A stretch of DNA of 49,887 bases from Candidatus Woesearchaeota archaeon. GTDB lineage: Archaea; Nanobdellota; Nanobdellia; Woesearchaeales; JAHWIC01. Every line of letters begins with the position of its first letter. Positions within the stretch are counted from its first letter, which is position 1. Under the pieces are notes generated by a model. The model did no database searches. It saw only the letters and a list, made by a program, of their open reading frames with translations, and was not told the origin of the DNA. The DNA lies in contig JAHWIC010000007.1 of assembly GCA_019322805.1 (NCBI GenBank), positions 1 through 49,887 of the forward strand, read 5' to 3'. Position numbers and translations under genes: made by a program. Positions 25,253-34,100 of this stretch are shown here, in pieces.

Positions 25253-26206
25253 ATGAACAGAGAGAAAACACTTTTGAAGGCATTCCAAAGAGGGCATTTG
25301 CTTAGTTTGAAGAATAGGAGGTATAAAGGATGGATAGAGAAGTTTATTGTTGATGAGACAAAAGGAGATATTGGAACTGGAGATGTAACAAGCAATGCTG
25401 TGCTTGGTAAAAAAGATCCTATTGCTAAAGCAATTATAAGGACGAGAGAGCCAGGAATAGTTGCAGGTGTTGAGGAAGCTACTTTCTTGTATAGAAGTTA
25501 TGGATTAAAGGTAAAGCAGCTCAAAAAAGATGGGCAGCTAATGAAAAAAGGAGACAAGCTTATTGAATTAAAGGGTGGAGAAAAAGAGCTTCTTAAGCTT
25601 GAGCGTTCTGGTATTGATGTCCTGCAAAGAATGAGCGGGATAGCGACTTTGACTTATAATTTAATCAAAAAAACTAATAGAAGAGTGATGATTGCTCCAA
25701 CAAGAAAAACCCATTGGAGATATATGGATAAAAAAGCGGTTTATGATGGCGGCGGCTTAACCCATAGGCTTGCTTTGTGGGAGTCTATTCTTATAAAAGA
25801 CAATCATTTGACTGCACTGAGACGAGAAGGGATCAAAGACTCAATCGGCGTTGCTTTAGAAAGAGCATGGAAACAAAGGAAAAAAGGAATCTTTGTAGAG
25901 ATTGAGGTTGATAACAAAAAGGATGCAATAAGAGCAACAGAGAAATTTAAGGAACTGCAAGCAAAATCAAATGGAAAGCCTTGTTTAATAATGCTTGATA
26001 ATATGCGTCCAAAGGAGATTAAATTGATTGTAGCTGAGCTTAAAAGAAAAAAACTTTATGATCATATACTGCTTGAAGCATCTGGCGGTATAAATCCTCA
26101 AAATATTGCAGCATATTCTAAAACAGGCGTTGATGTTTTATCTTTAGGCTATCTAACCCATTCATCCAGGTCTTTGAATATTAAACAAGAGATTATAAAG
26201 AAATGA
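25253..26206 (+). CDS. nadC: Nicotinate-nucleotide diphosphorylase (carboxylating)
   Basis: NadC uses quinolinate and PRPP to form nicotinate mononucleotide. Family segments: EDTKGDIGTGDVTS-like near the N-terminus, RMSGIATLTYNL, APTRKTHWRYMDKKAVYDGGGLTHR, LIKDNHL, EIEVDNKKDA, MLDNMRP, LEASGGINPQNI. The frame is open from a TTG at 25238 inside nadA, but the ATG at 25253, one base after the nadA stop, gives 317 residues. An N-terminal extension of about 25 basic residues precedes the usual enzyme core. The stop overlaps the nadB start (ATGA). Confidence 0.96.
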   Translation: MNREKTLLKAFQRGHLLSLKNRRYKGWIEKFIVDETKGDIGTGDVTSNAVLGKKDPIAKAIIRTREPGIVAGVEEATFLYRSYGLKVKQLKKDGQLMKKGDKLIELKGGEKELLKLERSGIDVLQRMSGIATLTYNLIKKTNRRVMIAPTRKTHWRYMDKKAVYDGGGLTHRLALWESILIKDNHLTALRREGIKDSIGVALERAWKQRKKGIFVEIEVDNKKDAIRATEKFKELQAKSNGKPCLIMLDNMRPKEIKLIVAELKRKKLYDHILLEASGGINPQNIAAYSKTGVDVLSLGYLTHSSRSLNIKQEIIKK

Positions 26207-27762
26207 AATCTGATGTCTTGGTTATTGGTTCTGGTATTGCCGGACTAGGTTTTGCGTTAAAGGCTTCAAAATTTGCAGATGTTATTGCAGTTACCAAAGA
26301 TAAAGCCAGGGAATCAAATACCTTCTATGCTCAGGGCGGATTAGCAGCTGTTTTTGGAAAGGATGACAGCTTTAAGCTGCATATAAGAGACACATTAAGG
26401 GCTGGAGACGGCTTATGCAATAAAAAAGCAGTAGAACTGCTTGTTAGAAATGCTCCTAAAGAGATAAAATGGCTTGAAAAAATAGGTGTGAAGTTTGATA
26501 GAAACAGCAAGTTGTCTCTTAGCAAGGAAGCAGTGCATTCAAAATCAAGGATAGTTCATGCAGGAGATATTACTGGAAGAGAGGTTGAGAATGTTTTGGT
26601 TGATAATGTTAGGAAAAGCAGGAAAATAAGGTTATATCAAAACCATATGGCAGTTGATTTGATTGTTGAAAAAGGCAAGTGCCTTGGTGCGGTTGTTCTT
26701 AATGTTAAAAATAACAAAATAATTCGGATTTTTGCAAAAGCAGTTGTCATAGCAACAGGCGGAATTGGAAGGATTTATGCAAACACATGCAATCCAGAGA
26801 TTGCAACTGGTGATGGAATTGCTATTGCCTATAATGCAGGCGCTGCTTTGCAGGACATGGAGTTTGTGCAGTTTCATCCAACCGGATTATATAAGTCAGA
26901 TCCTACCTTTTTGATTTCAGAGACCTTGCGTGGGGAAGGAGGCGTGTTAAGGAATAAGCATGGAAAGCAGTATATGCCCGGCTATCATAGAGATGGAGGT
27001 CTAGCGCCTCGTGACGTTGTATCCAAGTTTAGCTTAGTTGAGATGAAGAAGACAAAAAGCAAATGCGTTTATCTTGATGTAACAAAGCTTGGTTCAAGCT
27101 ATTTAAAGAAAAGATTCCCTAATATATACAAAATATGCCTGAAATATGGCATAGATTTGACAAAAAAACCAATACCAGTTGCACCAACAGCGCATTATAT
27201 GTGCGGCGGAGTCAAGATTAATTTAAAGGGGAGCACAAATATAAGAAATCTTTATGCAATTGGTGAGGCATCTTGCTCTGGTTTGCATGGTGCTGACAGG
27301 CTTGCGTCAAATTCATTAACTGACGGTATTGTTTTTGGATCAAGGTTAAATAATCAACTAAAAAATTCAATAAATAAAAACAATATCCAAATAATCAATA
27401 TAAAGAATTTAAAAATAAATAAAAAATCAAATAAAAAAATAAACACGCTGAAGAACCAGCTGAAGAACTTAATGTGGAATCAAGTAGGCATTATAAGAAA
27501 CAAAAAAAGCTTGAATTCTGCACTAAAAAACATCAAAATCATTGAAAAAAATGCCAGTAAATTACTGGATAAAGGCATAAACAAAGAAATCCTTGAATTA
27601 AGGAATAGGACGATTGTTGCAAAATTAATAGCAAGTTCAGCCTTGGCTAGAAAAGAAAGCCGCGGCACTCATTTTGTCGACGACTATCCAGACAGAAATG
27701 ACAAAGTATGGTGCAAGCACAGTTTAATAAAAAAAGGAGGAATTCTAAAGTTTTTTAAATAA
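26203..27762 (+). CDS. nadB: L-aspartate oxidase
   Basis: NadB is the FAD enzyme that oxidises aspartate to iminoaspartate, feeding NadA. The protein starts with the dinucleotide fold VLVIGSGIAGLGFAL and has the family segments YAQGGLAAV, HAGDITGREVE, VVIATGGIG, FHPTGLY, RGEGGVLRN with its catalytic arginine, and GLHGADRLASNSLTDGIVFG. The C-terminal helical domain is present but lysine- and asparagine-rich around residues 380-420, where the DNA is especially AT-rich. Length 519 is ordinary. It completes the aspartate-to-NaMN route with nadA and nadC. Fumarate or oxygen could serve as electron acceptor; which is unknown. Confidence 0.96.
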   Translation: MKSDVLVIGSGIAGLGFALKASKFADVIAVTKDKARESNTFYAQGGLAAVFGKDDSFKLHIRDTLRAGDGLCNKKAVELLVRNAPKEIKWLEKIGVKFDRNSKLSLSKEAVHSKSRIVHAGDITGREVENVLVDNVRKSRKIRLYQNHMAVDLIVEKGKCLGAVVLNVKNNKIIRIFAKAVVIATGGIGRIYANTCNPEIATGDGIAIAYNAGAALQDMEFVQFHPTGLYKSDPTFLISETLRGEGGVLRNKHGKQYMPGYHRDGGLAPRDVVSKFSLVEMKKTKSKCVYLDVTKLGSSYLKKRFPNIYKICLKYGIDLTKKPIPVAPTAHYMCGGVKINLKGSTNIRNLYAIGEASCSGLHGADRLASNSLTDGIVFGSRLNNQLKNSINKNNIQIINIKNLKINKKSNKKINTLKNQLKNLMWNQVGIIRNKKSLNSALKNIKIIEKNASKLLDKGINKEILELRNRTIVAKLIASSALARKESRGTHFVDDYPDRNDKVWCKHSLIKKGGILKFFK

Positions 27763-27781
27763 ACCCTGGTTTTCAAAAGTT

Positions 27782-29989
27782 ATGTATCAATTAATCATTA
27801 CAGAAAAACCAAATGCAGCAAAGAAAATAGCAGATGCATTGGCAGATAATAGGGCAATTAAGAAATCTACAAGGGATAAAGTTCCTTATTATGAATTAAC
27901 TCATGAAGGCAAAAAAATTATCGTAGCCTGTGCAGTTGGCCATTTATATGGTTTGCAGCAGAAAAGCGGAAAAAGGAGTGATTATCCAGTCTTTGATATT
28001 GATTGGGAGCCTACCGCAGACATTAGCAGGAAATCAGCTTTCTCAAGAAAATACCTTATGAACATAAAGAGGCTAGCTAAGGATGCAGATGAGTTTATTG
28101 TAGCAACTGATTATGATATTGAAGGAGAAGTTATTGGGCTGAATGTTGTCAGGTATGCGTGCAAACAAAAAGACGCGAAGAGGATGAAGTTCTCTACCTT
28201 AACTAAAGAGGACCTGATAAAAGCGTATAATAATGCATCTGCCCACCTGGACTGGGGACAGGCTCATGCTGGTGAAGCACGGCATAAGATGGACTGGTTC
28301 TTTGGCATAAACCTTTCAAGGGCATTAACAGCTTCAATTAAATCAACAGGCTCATTCAAGCTTATGTCTACAGGCAGAGTACAAGGCCCTGCATTAAAGC
28401 TTGTTGTTGATAAAGAAAAAGAAATCCAGGCATTTAAACCAGTGCCTTATTGGGAAATACAGCTAACTGGAGATATAAATAAAAGCAATATAATAGCTTC
28501 GCATGAAAAAGGAAAGATATTCGAGAGAAAAGTAGCAGAAGATATATTCAATAAATGCAAAGACCAGAAGAAAGCGCCAGTAACTAAGGTTGAGAAGAAG
28601 CAATTCAAGTCATTGCCACCAGTTCCTTTTGATTTAACTTCTTTGCAGATTGAGGCTCATAAATGCCTGAATATCTCTCCAAAAAACACGCTTTCAACAG
28701 CGCAAGAGCTTTACACAAATGGATATATATCTTACCCAAGAACCTCAAGCCAGCAATTACCAAAAGAGATTGACTATCAAAAGATACTGCGAAAGCTTTC
28801 CAGACAAGAATCGTACAAGAAGGAAACAGATTTCTTATTGAAAAAACCAGGCTTGAGCCCAAATAACGGCAAAAAAACAGACCCTGCGCATCCTGCCATA
28901 TATCCTACCGGAATTATTCCTAAATTCAAGAGAGATTATGAAAGAAAGGTTTACGATTTGATTGTGAGAAGGTTCTTTGCAGTGTTTGGAGATCCTGCAA
29001 CAAGAGAGACAATGATTGTCAATCTTGACTGTAATAAGGAAAACTTCATTGCAAAAGGAACAACAACACTTGAGAAAGGATGGTTTGAATTATATGGCAA
29101 ATATGTTATGTTAAAGGAAGAAGAGCTTCCTAAAATTAAGGAAGGAGATATCTGTAACGTAGAAAAGATAGAAAAGCTTGACAAAGAAACCACACCACCA
29201 AAAAGATATACAGAAGCTTCTTTAATCAAGGCTTTGGAAAAAGAGAATCTAGGAACAAAAGCAACAAGGGCTTCAATAATAGAGACGTTATATGATAGAG
29301 GGTTTATTGATGGAAAGGCAATACAAGCTACAGAGCTTGGAATAAGAACAGAGGAAACTCTTGAGAAACATTCTCCAAAGATTGTTGAGCCTGCTTTGAC
29401 AAGGCATTTTGAGGAAGAGATGGAGGGTATAAGTGAAGGCAAGTATAAGCCAGAAGATGTTATTGATGAATCTAAGAAAGCTGTAACAGAGATAGTTGAT
29501 GAGTTTAATAAGCACCTCAAGGATATTGGAGATGAACTTCTAAAGGCAACCAGGGAAACAAGAAACATAATGACTTTTGTTGGGAAATGCCCTAATTGCA
29601 AAGAGGGAGAGCTATTTATAAGGCGTGGGAAGTTTGGCCATTTTATTGCGTGTAATAAATATCCTGACTGTAAAACATTATTCTCTATACCCCAAACACG
29701 GGTAAAGCCTACCAAGGAAATATGCGAAGCTTGCGGAATGCCTAAGATACAAGTAATCAAGAAAAGAAAAGGGCCCCAGATTGCGTGCATTAATCCAAGA
29801 TGCCCTGCAAAGCTCAAGGGCTATCCTCCTGAAAAGCTTAAAGAGATGGAAGATATTGAGTCAGGAAAGATAGTTAAGACATGCCCTAAATGCGGCAAGG
29901 GAAAGCTGAAGGTGCGGCGTTCTGTATATGGTTCTTTTATTGCCTGCGACCAATATCCTAGGTGCAGGTATACTGAGAAGCTGGAGTAG
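27782..29989 (+). CDS. topA: DNA topoisomerase I (type IA)
   Basis: TopA relaxes negative supercoils through a 5'-phosphotyrosine intermediate. The Toprim domain has ITEKPNAAKKIADAL and the acidic triad in ATDYDIEGE (D110, D112, E114). The catalytic tyrosine is Y318 in GYISYPRTSSQ. DTE-type core segments and ATRASIIETLYDRGFI follow. The last 135 residues hold three zinc ribbons: CPNC...CNKYPDC, CEACG...CINPRC and CPKCG...CDQYPRC. Total length 735. A TATA-like TTTTAAATA overlaps the nadB stop about 28 nt before the ATG, so topA probably has its own promoter. Confidence 0.96.
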   Translation: MYQLIITEKPNAAKKIADALADNRAIKKSTRDKVPYYELTHEGKKIIVACAVGHLYGLQQKSGKRSDYPVFDIDWEPTADISRKSAFSRKYLMNIKRLAKDADEFIVATDYDIEGEVIGLNVVRYACKQKDAKRMKFSTLTKEDLIKAYNNASAHLDWGQAHAGEARHKMDWFFGINLSRALTASIKSTGSFKLMSTGRVQGPALKLVVDKEKEIQAFKPVPYWEIQLTGDINKSNIIASHEKGKIFERKVAEDIFNKCKDQKKAPVTKVEKKQFKSLPPVPFDLTSLQIEAHKCLNISPKNTLSTAQELYTNGYISYPRTSSQQLPKEIDYQKILRKLSRQESYKKETDFLLKKPGLSPNNGKKTDPAHPAIYPTGIIPKFKRDYERKVYDLIVRRFFAVFGDPATRETMIVNLDCNKENFIAKGTTTLEKGWFELYGKYVMLKEEELPKIKEGDICNVEKIEKLDKETTPPKRYTEASLIKALEKENLGTKATRASIIETLYDRGFIDGKAIQATELGIRTEETLEKHSPKIVEPALTRHFEEEMEGISEGKYKPEDVIDESKKAVTEIVDEFNKHLKDIGDELLKATRETRNIMTFVGKCPNCKEGELFIRRGKFGHFIACNKYPDCKTLFSIPQTRVKPTKEICEACGMPKIQVIKKRKGPQIACINPRCPAKLKGYPPEKLKEMEDIESGKIVKTCPKCGKGKLKVRRSVYGSFIACDQYPRCRYTEKLE

Positions 29990-29998
29990 GGTAAGAAA

Positions 29999-31108
29999 TC
30001 AATCTGTGTCAATTTTAGATTTTAACATATTGAACCTATCACTAACCACTTGCGACCTTAGTTTGCTGCCTGATAAAGATATCTTTTCGCTGGTAACATT
30101 CAGTTCTTCCATTTCGTCTATTGTATCAATCACATGGATTATTTTCTCTCTTATATACTCTTTATAATCTTTTATATTATTGGAATTGACAAAAATAAGC
30201 GGTGCATTTAATTCAGCAGCGTACAGAGCAGAAATCAATGCTGAGTCTTTATTATTTAGGTCAACTAATACAATATCAGAGTATTCTTTCCAGAAGGAAA
30301 AATAATACTCATCTGTGAGGGTTGCTTTGTTTATTGTATATCCATTTTGCTCTTCAACAACATAAGGGCTCTCAAAAACTGTTGCATTAGTCGAACCTTT
30401 ATCATCTAAAATAGATTTGACTTTAGCGTTATCTAATTCAGACGATGGGGCTGCACTATACACAATATATGGATGACTTTTTAGACTGCCCTCCTCATTC
30501 CACATGGCAATTGGTACGAGCCTTATGATTTTTTTCCAATTCCCTTTTTCATAAGGTATAAAGAAAACCATTTTTTCCGCATATTTCCCTAAATCTTTCT
30601 TGTTTTTTCCAGAAACAACTGCGTCTTCAAAGAATATGGAGGTGCACCTTCCTCTGCCTTCGAGCAAAACGTCAAGGGGCTTTGTCGAGAATTCAGTGCA
30701 TACAAAATATGGATAATCATCAAGACAAACACGCCCATAACTAGAATCTATTATCTCATCATCCCTTAATATGAATATGTTTTCCTCAACACCACTTTCC
30801 AGGATGTCTTTTATTATGGGAAACCTATTTATTTGGGAGCTGTTCAGGATTTTGCCGCGTTTGCTTAGGTCAGCAAAGCATAAATCCTTATTTTCCGGCA
30901 AACCAACTTCCTCGATTGTGCTGACTCCAACATCAATATTCCCTTCTATAACCTCTTCTACATCAGACCTGATCATAACTGTCTCTACCTGGTCTCTCTT
31001 TTCCTCAATTTTTTGCAAGCCCAGAAGCCCGGCTATTAAGATTATTATGATAAACACTACTACAATCAGCTTTCTCAGAAGCTCCCCCGAGATTTGGCCT
31101 TTTTTCAT
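29999..31108 (-). CDS. Membrane-anchored surface protein sharing a module with the papain-like giant
   Basis: A 369-residue protein with a type II signal anchor (residues 12-31) after a short basic start. Residues 65-155 (IEEVGLPENKDLCFADL, INRFPIIKDILESGVEENIFILRDDE, PLDVLLEGRGR) align with residues 72-165 of the 1419-residue protein (EIIEKVCFADI, IQEFPLIKDNVESGLSNVFFILREKA, LEMNMEGAGR). The rest, about 180-369, has alternating strands and helices (VYSAAPSSELDNAK, SDIVLVDLNNKDSALISALYAAELNAPLIFVN) resembling a Rossmann-like or cell-wall-binding-repeat-2 type fold; this last match is tentative. It is the final gene of the second surface operon, three bases after the 1835-residue repeat protein. 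Confidence 0.65.
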   Translation of the reverse strand: MKKGQISGELLRKLIVVVFIIIILIAGLLGLQKIEEKRDQVETVMIRSDVEEVIEGNIDVGVSTIEEVGLPENKDLCFADLSKRGKILNSSQINRFPIIKDILESGVEENIFILRDDEIIDSSYGRVCLDDYPYFVCTEFSTKPLDVLLEGRGRCTSIFFEDAVVSGKNKKDLGKYAEKMVFFIPYEKGNWKKIIRLVPIAMWNEEGSLKSHPYIVYSAAPSSELDNAKVKSILDDKGSTNATVFESPYVVEEQNGYTINKATLTDEYYFSFWKEYSDIVLVDLNNKDSALISALYAAELNAPLIFVNSNNIKDYKEYIREKIIHVIDTIDEMEELNVTSEKISLSGSKLRSQVVSDRFNMLKSKIDTD

Positions 31109-31111
31109 CGT

Positions 31112-34100
31112 TTATTCTACACCCACATCATAATAGGTTATGCCTACTTCCCTTAGGCTGCGCCATTCTCCATTATAGCATGTGTATTCTACCAGAACAT
31201 GCTCTAAATCAATATTGCTTTTATACATCCAGGTTTCCTCAGGATCATCGCCGCAGCACCTCGTATCTCCAACTATTATGTAATCCAGAGGGATTTCTGA
31301 AGCCCAGCAATTTCTTTCACCAACATTACAAGTGCCTTGGTCTGTTGAGGGATCATAACTTTCACAAAGCTCTGTGCTTAGATCTGGTTCACTGCTGCAT
31401 AACCCTGTTTCTGGATCGCATATTGCACCTTGGCTGCAGCTGCCTTGCTCAAAATAACAGTCTGCACAATCGCATGATTCTATTGCATCACATACGCTAT
31501 TATTATTGCATGCTAATGGCTCTTCGCATTCCACACTACATACACCATCACTGCACATCATTGTTCCCAGTGGACACTGGCAGTCATCGTCATTAGTGTC
31601 AGTTGAGCCGTCACAATCATTATCTATACCATCAATGCATGTTATTTCTTCCACCTCTGAAGGGACAGTTAGGGCTGGCTCGTTTTCACAATAATCACAT
31701 GCATTGGGCATACCATCCCCATCAGCGTCTATTCTATCATCCTTGTCAGGGCATAAGTCGTATATATCGCAAACAGTGTCTGAATCTGAATCAATGCAGC
31801 AGTCATTAAACAGGCCTAAACCGAAACTATAATGACAGTTGCTGCCGCAGCTTTCACATTCTGTCTGGCCGCAAAAATCAAAAGCTCCTGCACCACATTC
31901 TTCACAGCTTTCACATAGCTCTGCGCATCCTTGGTCAGGATCCATTCCATTACAACCTAATTCGTCACAAGTGCCATCTCCATCATTGTCTATACTATCA
32001 GTACAATCTAGCAAGGTGTTTTCAGTGTCACATAGATCAATTATATTATCTCCATCAGCGTCATTAAGGCTGCTGCAGTTATTGCAGTAAACATTACTTT
32101 TTTCTAAACAACCCGGTCTTCCGCAATTATCTTCTGGCAGAGCTATAGAGCATGGGTCGCCAGGGTAAGAATCACATATATCTGTCACATTATCACCATC
32201 AGAGTCAGGGCCTTTGCAGGCATTATTGCAGAAATTTGTAAGGTCATCCATGCATACGTCTGTACTACAATTATCTCTTTGGGTTACTTTAGAGCAAGGG
32301 TCATTAGGATAATTATCACAATAATCATCATATCCATCATTATCAGCATCTAATCCATCATAAGGCAATGCAGCAGGACTACACTCACAACCACACACTC
32401 CATCAGTTAAATTACCGCATATCTCAACACAATCTGTAAAATCAAAATAACTGCCTTCACGGCAGCCATCATCACCGCAGAACATTGTTGTTGGACAAGG
32501 ATCACCTTCTCCTATTAATGAATCATCAGGGAAACAATCAAAGCTGTCTGGTGTACCATCATTGTCGCGGTCATCACCATAGATATCACAATCATCTGGT
32601 ATGCCATCAGAGTCTGCATCAGGGCCAGGACAGGAGTTGGTGCAGTCTTCAGTATCGTCTAAGCATCCTTCGAAATCACAATTATCTCCGCCAGGATACT
32701 CCTTTGTGCAGGGATTATTGTCATCATAATCGCAGAAATTGTCATATCCATCACCATCCAGGTCAGTCTCTATGTAAGGAAATTCGGCAGGAGAGCAATT
32801 CCAGACAAAATCCCCATTGATGCAATATATTTCTGCATCTGTAAACTTATAATAAGTGCCACCGTAACAATCATCAGTTCCGCAGGATTCTGTTTCCCCT
32901 GATAAATCTCCATCTCCTTTTGTTGGGTCGCCAGGGTAGCAGTCTACATTATCAGGTGAACAGTCATTATCATCATCATTGCTGCAGTCCTGGTCTGGGC
33001 AGTCGCTCTCAGCTCCGCATTTGTCGCAGCCATCAGGTTTTGTGTCTCCATCAGCATCAGCACTGTCATTATGGCCAGGACATATATCTGGGGCATCATC
33101 ACAAACACCATCTAAATCTGAGTCAGTACAGCAAGAACCACTTACTCCAGGTATTATTTCATCAAAATGGCAGTTGCCAGTGCATCCTTGACATTCAGCC
33201 TCATCACATAGATTTAAATCCCACCAAGTACCGCCGCACTCTTCACAGGTTGTGCAGGTACAACCTATGTTTGGATCTAATTCAATTAATAAATGGTTTC
33301 CGCTACCGCAGTAATTGTTGTCCATTGTGCACAAACAGCCATCAGAATCACAGCCAGCATTACCATCATTGTCTACACCATCATTGCATTCTTCATCCAC
33401 TGGCTCATTATAATATGACTTATCTTGAATACCCATAATGCTGTCATCACTACCTTCTATATCACAATCATCAATTAAGCCGTCTCCATCAGAATCATGA
33501 CCAACACAACCAGCACCACAAGTTCCAGGAATACAGGCTACACAGTTATAGTTTGCGCATTGATATCCGTCCTGGCATTGGATATCACTAAAGCAGTCAT
33601 ACCAGATTCCTGAATTACAATAATCCACATCACCATCATCATCAGCATCATGCGCTGTTGGTCCGCTATTATAACACACTGAATCATCTACGCAGTCATT
33701 TGCTGCAGAGCAGCAAGCATCATCTGTTGGATCTGCTATGTATCCATTATCCATTGATGAATGAGCATCTCTTGTTAACATTTCTTCAAAACTATCATCT
33801 TCACAGCAGAGGTTATCCGGAGAACTTATTGCTTCACCACCTATATCCCAGTAACCACCTCCGCAGCTGCAGACTGTTTGATCATAATCACCCTCTGTTC
33901 GATAGAATCCATTAATGCAGGCAGCATAATTGCCAGTACCATCACATACTGTATCAGTACCATCACAGCAGTTCATGCTTCCTCCATACTTTTCCCAGCA
34001 GCCTGTTTGTCCTTCTGAGCAGGTGCCAGAGTAGCTGTGTTCTCCTTTGCACTGGCAAGCTTGTTGGCTGGTTTCTGAGTCTGTTTGATATACGCCATCA

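Noticed and set aside
28951..29817. 288-codon minus-strand open frame inside topA
   Set aside because: It is antisense to the conserved core and zinc ribbons of topoisomerase I, and its serine- and leucine-rich composition is that of a shadow frame.
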